Positions 25,899 to 33,448 of a stretch of 60,784 nucleotides of DNA are shown here, one piece after another (position 1 is the stretch's first letter; the number at the start of each line of letters is the position of its first letter). The position numbers and the translations under genes are program-made. Source of the DNA: Phycisphaerales bacterium (GTDB lineage: Bacteria; Planctomycetota; Phycisphaerae; Phycisphaerales; UBA1924); the NCBI GenBank assembly GCA_035627955.1, contig DASPKU010000018.1:1-60784 (forward strand), written 5' to 3'. Under the pieces are notes generated by a model that was given only the letters and a program-made list of their open reading frames with translations, was not told the DNA's origin and did not search any database.

Positions 25899-26435
25899 CT
25901 ACTTGGACGCGAACGACATCCCCACCGGCAGCCTCGACATCACAACGTCGATCCCGCGCTGCGTGTCCTCGCTCAGCGCCTGGACCTCGCGCATCAGCGG
26001 CTGCTCGAAGGACGCGACGATCGTGGGCTCGGAGCGTGCCGGCAGCCTGGTCAGCAGCGACAGGTCGATGGGGGCCGACTGCACGGGGCGAACGGGTGTC
26101 GCGTCCGCGTACCGCTGCTGCGGCTGCTCCGGCTGCGGCGTAATCGCCGGCCTGGACGCCTGCAGCACCACCAGCCACGACAGCCCACCCGCCAGTGCCA
26201 CGCCCGCCGCCATCGCCAGCGGCCACCGGCGCGGCTTCGCGGCCGGGCGAACCAGGCTCGCCCGCAGCATGATCCGCGCCCCCAGCTCGGGGCTCGGCTT
26301 GGCCCACGTCAACTGCCGCTTGTTCGAGAGGGCCGCGTGCACACGCTCCTGCTCCGCGAACTCGGGCGGAACGGGGCCGGGGTAGCCCTCATCCAGCACG
26401 GCGGACACAACGTTGGCACTCTGCACTTCGTTCAT
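25899..26435 (-). CDS. probable anti-sigma factor, single-pass membrane protein
   Basis: A 178-residue protein overlapping the sigma gene by ATGA. About 80 N-terminal residues are cytoplasmic (MNEVQSANVVSAVLDEGYPG), one membrane helix lies near LAMAAGVALAGGLSWLVVLQ, and a periplasmic region of about 75 residues follows. No zinc-binding HxxxCxxC motif is present, so it would be a non-ZAS anti-sigma. Function is inferred mainly from context and topology. Confidence 0.7.
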   Translation of the reverse strand: MNEVQSANVVSAVLDEGYPGPVPPEFAEQERVHAALSNKRQLTWAKPSPELGARIMLRASLVRPAAKPRRWPLAMAAGVALAGGLSWLVVLQASRPAITPQPEQPQQRYADATPVRPVQSAPIDLSLLTRLPARSEPTIVASFEQPLMREVQALSEDTQRGIDVVMSRLPVGMSFASK

Positions 26436-27070
26436 GACAAGCTCCCTGCCAGACCCTCGTCGCCGCGGCGCAGCACGGGGGCCCTCATCCCGGCCTTGGC
26501 GTCGTAGACGCGCGATGCCTCCTGCTCCCGCTGCGACTGCTCCGCCAGCAGCTGCCTCGCGCGGAACAGCATCACCCGCACACCGACCTGGCTCTTCTTC
26601 AGCACCGCGGCGATCTCGTCGATCCCCATGTCCTCGGCATAGCGGAGCCACAGGGCCGTGTGCTGCTCGGGCGTCAGCACCTTGCCCGCCAGCCGCCACA
26701 GCTTGGCCCCGCTATTGATGTCGTCATCGCGGTCAAACGGCGTTGGCGCGTCGCTGTCCTCTTCCTCGATCCACCGCAGCGTCGGCCGCCGTTTGCGGTG
26801 GTGGCTCACCGCCAGACGCGCCGCGATCGTGAACAGCCACGTCGAGAACCGCCAGCGCGGCTCGTACCGCTGGATCCGCTCCCACGCCCTGATGAACGCC
26901 TCCTGCGTCAGGTCCTCCGCATCGGCGCGGCTGCCGGTGCGCCGCAGCAGGAAGTTGAACAGCCGCACCTCGAACCGCTTGACCAGCTCGCCGAAGGCTT
27001 CGAGCGAGCCCTCCGCCGCGCGCGCCGCCAGCTGCTCCGGCGTCTTCATCGACGCGGGCTTGGCCTCCAT
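26432..27070 (-). CDS. ECF-type RNA polymerase sigma factor
   Basis: A protein of about 212 residues with sigma region 2 (FGELVKRFEVRLFNFLLRR, DAEDLTQEAFIRAW, RWRFSTWLFTIAARL) and region 4 (TPEQHTALWLRYAEDMGIDE then SQVGVRVMLFRARQ). It directs transcription of an unknown regulon. Starts at GTG 27097, ATG 27070 or ATG 27049 are all possible; none has a clear ribosome site. It follows the exported protein gene closely and overlaps the anti-sigma start. Confidence 0.93.
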   Translation of the reverse strand: MEAKPASMKTPEQLAARAAEGSLEAFGELVKRFEVRLFNFLLRRTGSRADAEDLTQEAFIRAWERIQRYEPRWRFSTWLFTIAARLAVSHHRKRRPTLRWIEEEDSDAPTPFDRDDDINSGAKLWRLAGKVLTPEQHTALWLRYAEDMGIDEIAAVLKKSQVGVRVMLFRARQLLAEQSQREQEASRVYDAKAGMRAPVLRRGDEGLAGSLS

Positions 27071-27104
27071 GCTGGGGCTGGAAGAGTCGAGCGTCACAGG
27101 CGGG

Positions 27105-28208
27105 TTAGGGCTTGGGCGCAGGGCTGCCGACCGGCTCCTTCGTGGCGCCCTTGGCGGTGTTCGCGGCTTCCGGCGCGTCCTTCTCTTCTGCGTCCCTGGT
27201 TTCTCGCTTGATGCCGATCGACGCGCCCTTCTCCGACTTCTCCATCTCCACGATGAACCGCTCGAGCTTGGTGAGCACCGCGTCCGACTTTTCGCGTCCG
27301 GTCACCGAGAGCTTATCGCCGTCCAGCACCACCTTCACACCCTGGAGCGACTCGACAATCCCATCCGCCTTGTTCTCGCGGGCGAGCATGGTGCCCAGCG
27401 CGATCATGCCCTGGCAGGTCTGCCGGAGCTCCTCCGCCACCTTCGCGTTGGTCGCGGTCAGGGTCAGGTTCGCGTACACCTCGCGCGCCCCCTCGCCGGT
27501 CTCTCCGATGTCCACCACCACGCCCTTTGCGTTCCGCAGGAAGTTCGCCTTGGCCTGGGGGTCGTTGGCCATATCGCGCGCCACAACAAACACGATCGAG
27601 GCCCTATCCGGCTCCGCGGTCGCCAGCAGGTTGTTGGCCTGCACCTCCCCGGAGAGGCTGGGCGCCAGGCCAGCCGCAACCTTCAGCCCCTTCTCCAGCG
27701 CTCCGGCGGTGCCGGCGATGAGGACCAGCCGTTCATCGGGCGCGCCCGACGGCCGCACCGCCGCGTGGAAGGTCTGCCCCTCGTGCTTGAAGGAGAAGTA
27801 GTGCACCGCACCCTCGACACGCGTCTTGAAGTCCTCCAGCCCGGCCGTCGGCAGCTTCACCGCCAGCTCGTCGGCCTTTCCCGTGGTCGTGATCACCGCG
27901 ACCCCGTCCTCGGCCACGCTGAAGCCGTAGACCGTCAGCCCCTTGATATCCGCGGGCGTGATGCCGAAGCGCTTGCGGCACTCCTCCAGCTTCGCCTTGT
28001 CGGATTCGTCCAGACGCCTGAGCATGAACGCGTGCAGTGACGACCGCTGCGCCGCCTCGGCGTCAACGTGCACCAGCCAGCTCGCGTCGCGGTCCACAAG
28101 AGCGCGATTCAGCGGCCCGGCCAGCACCGGCAGCGCGGTGCACAGGAGCCCTGCGCAGCCAGCCGCGCCCACAAGTGCCCAGCGCCTCAACTTCCCGTGT
28201 ACCCGCAT
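27105..28208 (-). CDS. exported protein of unknown function, leader of the sigma operon
   Basis: A 367-residue protein with an N-terminal signal or anchor (RRWALVGAAGCAGLLCTALP). The mature part has alternating strands and helices (ASWLVHVDAEAAQRSSLHAF; GFSVAEDGVAVITTTGKADE) and a Glu/Lys/Pro-rich tail. Start at ATG 28208 with GGAGG 7 bases upstream. It lies directly before the ECF sigma gene, so it could be a target or sensor of that system; no family is recognised. Confidence 0.72.
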   Translation of the reverse strand: MRVHGKLRRWALVGAAGCAGLLCTALPVLAGPLNRALVDRDASWLVHVDAEAAQRSSLHAFMLRRLDESDKAKLEECRKRFGITPADIKGLTVYGFSVAEDGVAVITTTGKADELAVKLPTAGLEDFKTRVEGAVHYFSFKHEGQTFHAAVRPSGAPDERLVLIAGTAGALEKGLKVAAGLAPSLSGEVQANNLLATAEPDRASIVFVVARDMANDPQAKANFLRNAKGVVVDIGETGEGAREVYANLTLTATNAKVAEELRQTCQGMIALGTMLARENKADGIVESLQGVKVVLDGDKLSVTGREKSDAVLTKLERFIVEMEKSEKGASIGIKRETRDAEEKDAPEAANTAKGATKEPVGSPAPKP

Positions 28209-28358
28209 CAGCCAACCTCCAGCACCGCCCGCGGCGGTATCCATAGATACGCCCGCGGGCCGCCCATGTTACCCCACGTTTACCCCACGCCCGCCGAACG
28301 CACGCCCCCTCATCGTGGCCCTTGGCATGGTGCTCTGCGTCCGAGTACGCTCTCGCCC

Positions 28359-29087
28359 ATGAAGCACACCACCGTCGCCGTCCTCCTCGCCGCACTGGCC
28401 GCGGGTTCCCTGGCCCTCGCTCAACCCGCCCCCAAGCAGCCTGAGAAGAAGTCCGAGCCCCAGCCCAAGCAGAACGATCCCGCGAAGGCGCCCGCTCAGA
28501 AGGACGCGCCCAAAGACACCCCCAGCAGCCAGCCGACCGACAAGCCCACGCCGAACCCCAAGACCGACGACAAAAAGCCCGACACCAAGAAGTCGGGCCT
28601 GAAGCTCACCAGCCCGAGCATCGAGCACGACAAGCAGATGCCCAAGAAGCACACGGTCGACGGCGACCCCGCGGACCCCACGAAGAAGCACATCTCCCCC
28701 GCCCTCAAGTGGGAGGGCGCCCCGGCCGAGACCAAGGAGTTCGCGCTGGTGATGTTCGACCCCGACGCCGGCAACTTCGTGCACTGGGTGGTGTACAAGA
28801 TCCCGGCGGACGTGAAGGAACTGCCCGAGGGCCTGCCCAACGGCAAGGACAACGCCGAGCTCACCACCCCCGTCAAGATCACTCAGGGCACGAGCAGCTT
28901 CCGCCAGATCGGCTACCTCGGTCCCGCGGCCCGCAAGGGTGCCGGCGTTCACCATTACAACTTCAAGCTCTACGCCCTCGACAAGACTCTCGACCTCAAG
29001 CCCGGCGCCACCCGCAAGGAGCTGGAGGAAGCCATGAAGGGCCACGTCATCGCCGAGGCCGTGCTGATCGGCACCAACGAGCGGTAA
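28359..29087 (+). CDS. YbhB/YbcL-type PEBP (Raf kinase inhibitor-like) exported protein
   Basis: A 242-residue protein. A signal peptide (MKHTTVAVLLAALAAGSLALA) precedes a long Lys/Pro/Gln-rich linker (about 22-85) and a PEBP domain with LKLTSPSIEHDKQMPKKHT, ISPALKWEGAPAETK, LVMFDPDAGNFVHWVVY and HHYNFKLYALDK. Bacterial members are small ligand-binding proteins with poorly known roles. The Lys/Pro linker could let the domain reach the cell wall or membrane. Confidence 0.9.
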   Translation: MKHTTVAVLLAALAAGSLALAQPAPKQPEKKSEPQPKQNDPAKAPAQKDAPKDTPSSQPTDKPTPNPKTDDKKPDTKKSGLKLTSPSIEHDKQMPKKHTVDGDPADPTKKHISPALKWEGAPAETKEFALVMFDPDAGNFVHWVVYKIPADVKELPEGLPNGKDNAELTTPVKITQGTSSFRQIGYLGPAARKGAGVHHYNFKLYALDKTLDLKPGATRKELEEAMKGHVIAEAVLIGTNER

Positions 29088-29172
29088 ACACGACGCCGGG
29101 ACTGAGCCGCCCTGGGCGAAGTCCCGGATTGGCGGCCAACCTCGTCTCAGCAGTCAGCTCATTGCACCGTGT

Positions 29173-29206
29173 GCACCGAGATGCCTTCATCTCGGTGCTT
29201 TTTTTC
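29173..29206 (+). terminator. rho-independent terminator after the PEBP gene
   Basis: GCACCGAGATG / CATCTCGGTGC stem with a short CCTT loop, then seven T. It sits just before the convergent end of the MnmE-like gene. Confidence 0.92.
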
Positions 29207-29213
29207 ACTGGGG

Positions 29214-30167
29214 TCACCAGAACTGCCACGCCTGACGCCGCTCCACCAGTTCCCGCGGAACCAGCCGCTCGCGCACCACCCCCGCGAGCTCGGGCAGCCC
29301 CTCTCCCCGCGCAGCGCTCACCCGCGCCTCGGCCTCGAACCCCGCCCGCCCCATGTCCTCGCGCAGCGCCACCGTCACCCGCGGCAATCCTGCCAGCGGC
29401 AGGGGCAGCTCCACCAGCCCCGACCCCGCATCGCCGCACCACAGCAGCAAGTCCGCGCCCACCGCCAGCTCCACTGCGTTCGCCAGCGCCTCGCGCTCGA
29501 CCGCCCCCGCCCCCGCCCGCACGCCGGGCGTGTCCACGTACCGCACCACCACGCCCCCGAGGTCGAGCATCACGCCTACGTGATCGCGCGTCGTCCCAGG
29601 CTCATCAGCAACGATCGACACGCCCCTTCCAGCCAGCGCATTCACCAGCGTTGACTTCCCGATGTTGCTCGCCCCGAACGCCACCACCAGCGGCGGGTCG
29701 ATGAGCCGCCGCAGCACGCGGTCGCGCTCGGGGTCGCTCGCCGTCCCCGCCTCCGCCCACAACGCGTGCTGGGCCAACAGCAGGTCCACCGCCCACGGGC
29801 TCGCCGCCCTCGCGAGCACCGCCAGCGCCCGCGCCTCTACCTCCGACCGCGCTTCGGGGTACAGCACCCGCGGATCCGGTGATGCCTCCTCCCGAACCCC
29901 GCGATCGACCAGCAGACGGCACAACTCCCGCACCACGGCCACGCCGCCGTGCGGCATCAGCTGGCACACATCCGCACGAACCCGCGCCACCAGCCCCCGA
30001 TCCACGCCCATCAAGTCCCGCAGCGCGATCTGGCCGACGCGCACGCGCGCAAGCCCGCACGCCTGTAGGGCTCCGTCAATATCGCCGTGCAACTGCACGA
30101 TGGCGACTGCCCCGGTGCCTGGCGGCGTGAGCAACGACCACACCGCATCGACACGCCCGGGCGTCAC
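29214..30167 (-). CDS. MnmE (TrmE)-like GTPase, shortened
   Basis: A 317-residue protein. Its start (VWSLLTPPGTGAVAIVQLHG) resembles the MnmE tetrahydrofolate-binding N-domain, and the G domain has G1 FGASNIGKST, EPGTTRD, and G3 VDTPG. MnmE modifies tRNA wobble uridine with MnmG, but family members are about 450 residues and end in the FCIGK cysteine motif; this one ends RRQAWQFW and lacks it. Either a divergent MnmE or a separate GTPase. GTG start at 30167 overlaps the preceding stop (GTGA), with AGGG 5 bases upstream. Confidence 0.78.
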   Translation of the reverse strand: MTPGRVDAVWSLLTPPGTGAVAIVQLHGDIDGALQACGLARVRVGQIALRDLMGVDRGLVARVRADVCQLMPHGGVAVVRELCRLLVDRGVREEASPDPRVLYPEARSEVEARALAVLARAASPWAVDLLLAQHALWAEAGTASDPERDRVLRRLIDPPLVVAFGASNIGKSTLVNALAGRGVSIVADEPGTTRDHVGVMLDLGGVVVRYVDTPGVRAGAGAVEREALANAVELAVGADLLLWCGDAGSGLVELPLPLAGLPRVTVALREDMGRAGFEAEARVSAARGEGLPELAGVVRERLVPRELVERRQAWQFW

Positions 30168-30532
30168 CGCAGCCCTTCGCACCGCACCCGGTGCGTGTAC
30201 CCGGTGCACACGAGGTCATAGCACGGCCCGCCGTGCAGGCACACCCGCAGGTGCCGCAGCTTGGTTGGGTCCTTGCCGTTGAAGTGCTTCTGGGCGCTCG
30301 CCCGCCACCGCGAGTACAGCAGTTCCACTAACCTGTCCTGCGCGTCCAGGGCCCGCCTCCGCAAGCTCGTCACGTGCGTGCACACCGACTGCTCCACACC
30401 TTCGAACGCGATCTCCACCACCGCGTAGGGGTACTCAATCGACAGCGTCTGGCTGCGCCCGCGCAGCACCCGCATCTCCGCGCCCACGCGCGTCGACGAT
30501 GGCTCGGGCAGCTCCCATAGCACCCTGTACAT
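30164..30532 (-). CDS. hypothetical protein coupled to the MnmE-like gene
   Basis: A 122-residue soluble protein with no recognised family. It has strand-like stretches (LSIEYPYAVVEIAFEG), a basic helix (RALDAQDRLVELLYSRWRASA) and a C-terminal part with two Cys (LHGGPCYDLVCTGY). It overlaps the GTPase start by 4 bases and follows coaX by 27 bases, so it belongs to the coaX operon. Confidence 0.6.
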   Translation of the reverse strand: MYRVLWELPEPSSTRVGAEMRVLRGRSQTLSIEYPYAVVEIAFEGVEQSVCTHVTSLRRRALDAQDRLVELLYSRWRASAQKHFNGKDPTKLRHLRVCLHGGPCYDLVCTGYTHRVRCEGLR

Positions 30533-30559
30533 TCCCGCGCCCCCAAAGCACCCCTGCCG

Positions 30560-31444
30560 TCACTCCATCCCGCTCGCCCGCATCTCCTCCACCGCGCGGC
30601 AGACCTCCAGGATCCCGATCAGCTGCAGGTCCGGCACGATCGACTCCACCACCCCCCCGCCCTCGGTGGCCTCCTGCCCGAAGAGCGCCGGCGCATCCCC
30701 GCCGGTCGCCACCACCTGCGGGTAGGCCCCGAAGAACTCAGCGTACTGCTCCGCCGTGTACCGCACCAGACCAATCACGCTGTTGGTGACGCCCAGCAGC
30801 ATCGCGTTCTTCGTGTCCTTGCCGAACGGATTGGGAACGCTGGGCTGCGCAGGCCCCTCGTCAACCACCTCACCCTGCGGGCGCTTGGCGTCCCCGATCT
30901 GCAGCGCCCCGCCGCGCTCGGGCGTCTGGTAGGCGAGGGCGGGCAGCTTGGCCGTCTTCTCGTGCATCGCCTGGAGCATCATGTTTAGCCCCGGGGCGAT
31001 CACCCCGCCGTGGAAGACGCCCTCGCCGTCGACAAAGTCCACCGTCACCGCCGTGCCCGCGTCCACCACCACGCACGCCTGCTTGGCCCGGGCAAAGGCC
31101 CCGAAGGCGCACAGCAGGCGGTCCTGCCCCAGGGTGCTGCCGTCCTCCAGCGAGTGGGTCATGGGGATCTCGATATCCCGCCCGATGCGGAAGACGTTCT
31201 CCTCGCCCGCGTCTTCGAGAGCCTTCTGCAGCTGGTCGGCGACCTTGGGGTTCACGTCGGCGATCACGATCGACACCCCGTGCTCGCCCTCGGCCGCCTT
31301 CAGCACCGCCTGGACCAGGGCCGCCACATCCGCGTTGGGCAACGACTGCTGGTCGGAGAGCTCATCCCCGTGGAAGACGCCGAAGCGCGTCCGAGTGTTG
31401 CCCACCGCCACCGCCAACAGGTGCCCTTGAGAGGTTTCTGCCAT
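30560..31444 (-). CDS. coaX: type III pantothenate kinase CoaX
   Basis: A 294-residue enzyme of the first CoA step. Motifs are LGQDRLLCAFGAFARA (GxDR pantothenate loop), CVVVDAGTAVTVDFVD, and GGVIAPGLNMMLQAM. The first phosphate motif, normally DxGNT, reads AVGNT here, so the expected Asp is Ala. An insertion near GDAKRPQGEVVDEGPAQPS makes it longer than usual. It is divergent from sthA. Confidence 0.88.
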   Translation of the reverse strand: MAETSQGHLLAVAVGNTRTRFGVFHGDELSDQQSLPNADVAALVQAVLKAAEGEHGVSIVIADVNPKVADQLQKALEDAGEENVFRIGRDIEIPMTHSLEDGSTLGQDRLLCAFGAFARAKQACVVVDAGTAVTVDFVDGEGVFHGGVIAPGLNMMLQAMHEKTAKLPALAYQTPERGGALQIGDAKRPQGEVVDEGPAQPSVPNPFGKDTKNAMLLGVTNSVIGLVRYTAEQYAEFFGAYPQVVATGGDAPALFGQEATEGGGVVESIVPDLQLIGILEVCRAVEEMRASGME

Positions 31445-31559
31445 GCCGCGAGGGTAGTGCCTCTGCGTGCCATGGCGACGTCTTCGTCACTATGTCTTGC
31501 CCTCCCGGTGCTCCGCGAACCCGAAACGTCTAAGCCCCCGTTCACGTACACTCGCCCCC

Positions 31560-32993
31560 ATGCGTGCCTTCGACCTCCTCGTGATTGGCAGCGGCCCCGC
31601 GGGCCAGAAGTCCGCCATCCAGGCGGCCAAGCTCGGCAAGTCCGTGTGCGTGGTCGAGGGCTACGGCAGCATCGGCGGCGTCGCCGTCAACACCGGCACC
31701 ATCCCCAGCAAGGCCCTGCGCGAGGCCATCCTCAACCTCGGCCACTGCCGCGTCGGCACGGGCATCGGCCGGCGCGCCGGCACCTCCGAGGCCGCCGCCC
31801 ACTCCAAGGACTCCACCCTCGCCAACCTGTGGGAGGCCTGCCGCCCCATCATCCGCGCCGAGGTCGACCTGGTCCGCGGCCACTTCGCCAGCAACGGCAT
31901 CGCCCTCATCAACGGCTGGGCCTCCTTCGAGGACCCGCACACCATCAAAGTAGTGGGGGAGCACCAGACCGAGCTCATCCGCGCCGAGAACGTGGTCATC
32001 GCCACCGGCACCACCCCCGCCCGCTCGCCCACCATCCCCTTCGACCACGAGGACGTCATCACCTCCGACGAGCTGCTGACCCTCAAGAAGCTCCCGCACT
32101 CCATGATCATCGTGGGCGGGGGCGTCATCGGCACCGAGTACGCCAGCATGCTCGCCATGCTGGGCGTCAAGGTCACGCTCATCGAGGGCCGCCCCCGTCT
32201 GCTCGACTTCGTCGACGCCGAGATCATCGAGGCCCTGCAGTACCACCTGCGGCAGGCGGGCGTCACGCTGCGGATGGGGGAGAAGGTCGTCTCCATCCGC
32301 AAGGTGGACGCCCCCGCCGGCGCCCGCGCCGACAACAACATCATGGCCGAGGCCGTGCTCGAGTCCGGCAAGACCCTCCGCGCCGACTGCCTCATGTACG
32401 CCATCGGCCGCCAGGGCGCCACCGACAGGCTCAACCTCGCGGCCGCGGGCCTCACCGCCGACAACCGCGGCCGCATCAAGGTCAACGAGTGCTTCCAGAC
32501 CGCGGTGCCCCACATCTACGCCGTGGGCGACGTCGTCGGCTTCCCCGCCCTCGCCTCCACCAGCATGGAGCAGGGCCGCCTCTCCGCCTGCCACATGTTC
32601 GGCGCCCGCTTCGAGACTACCGCCGAGCTGCTGCCCTACGGCATCTACTCCATCCCCGAGATCTCGATGGTGGGCTGGACTGAGGAGAAGCTCACGCAGG
32701 ACGGCATCCCCTACGAGGCCGGCATCGCGCAGTACAAGGAGATCGCCCGCGGCCAGCTCCTGGGCGACGACCTCGGCATGCTGAAACTCCTCATCCACCA
32801 GGAGTCCCACGCAATCCTCGGCGTCCACATCATCGGCACCAACGCCACCGAGCTCATCCACATCGGCCAGTGCGCCATGGCCTTCAAGGCCACCGTCGAG
32901 TACTTCGTCAACACCGTCTTCAACTACCCCACCCTCGCCGAGTGCTACAAGGTCGCGGCCCTTAACGGCCTCAACAAACTGCGGCACGTGTAG
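31560..32993 (+). CDS. sthA: soluble pyridine nucleotide transhydrogenase SthA
   Basis: A 477-residue FAD enzyme that exchanges hydride between NADPH and NAD. It has the FAD motif VIGSGPAGQKSAIQAAKLG, the SthA-type NTGTIPSKALREA in place of the redox CxxxxC of lipoamide dehydrogenases, the NAD-binding IIVGGGVIGTEYASML, and IYAVGDVVGFPALAS. The dimerisation domain includes GVHIIGTNATELIHIGQ. Start at ATG 31560. Confidence 0.93.
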   Translation: MRAFDLLVIGSGPAGQKSAIQAAKLGKSVCVVEGYGSIGGVAVNTGTIPSKALREAILNLGHCRVGTGIGRRAGTSEAAAHSKDSTLANLWEACRPIIRAEVDLVRGHFASNGIALINGWASFEDPHTIKVVGEHQTELIRAENVVIATGTTPARSPTIPFDHEDVITSDELLTLKKLPHSMIIVGGGVIGTEYASMLAMLGVKVTLIEGRPRLLDFVDAEIIEALQYHLRQAGVTLRMGEKVVSIRKVDAPAGARADNNIMAEAVLESGKTLRADCLMYAIGRQGATDRLNLAAAGLTADNRGRIKVNECFQTAVPHIYAVGDVVGFPALASTSMEQGRLSACHMFGARFETTAELLPYGIYSIPEISMVGWTEEKLTQDGIPYEAGIAQYKEIARGQLLGDDLGMLKLLIHQESHAILGVHIIGTNATELIHIGQCAMAFKATVEYFVNTVFNYPTLAECYKVAALNGLNKLRHV

Positions 32994-33011
32994 AACTTTA
33001 AGTACCGATCG

Positions 33012-33085
33012 TAACGAGCCCCCAACGAAGTGACCGGGTGCTGCCGTTCGCAACGAGCCCCGAGCGTAAGCGAGCGGGTGCTGCT
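33012..33085. repeat. two copies of a gene-end repeat
   Basis: Two direct copies of an element of the form AACGAGCCCC...GCGGGTGCTGC lie just after the sthA stop (33012-33044 and 33051-33084). A diverged copy follows ftsK at about 13024-13052 (CGAGCCCCGACAG...GAGCGGGTCTT). Confidence 0.7.
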
Positions 33086-33163
33086 CACATCGCCCCTGCC
33101 ACCGATGACCCGTCACCAAGGTTCCGGGCTCGTTCCGAACGTCACTCGCGGTAACATCCCCCT

Positions 33164-33385
33164 ATGCCCCGGCTCCTCCTCGCCATACTCGCCCTTTCTC
33201 TCCTTGTCCTCCCCGGCTGCTACCGCCGCACCGTCGCCACGAAGGGCCTGGGCGGCGTCGGCACCCGCACCCAGACCGAGTACCGCAGCAACACCGCCGC
33301 CGACCGCGCCGTCGACGGCATGCTCGGCCGCAAGCCCAGCACTGCCACAAAGTACGACGAGGTGCGGTACGACGAGAAGCGCTGA
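33164..33385 (+). CDS. small lipoprotein
   Basis: A 73-residue protein with a signal peptide and lipobox LPGC (lipidated Cys at residue 19). The mature 55 residues are polar (TEYRSNTAADRAVDGMLG; KYDEVRYDEKR) with no known domain. Plausible start at ATG 33164. Confidence 0.72.
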   Translation: MPRLLLAILALSLLVLPGCYRRTVATKGLGGVGTRTQTEYRSNTAADRAVDGMLGRKPSTATKYDEVRYDEKR

Positions 33386-33448
33386 AACCCGGGGTCTCGC
33401 CCGGCCCTGTTTCGGGCCACGGCCACCCAAAACTGCTACCATCGGGCC

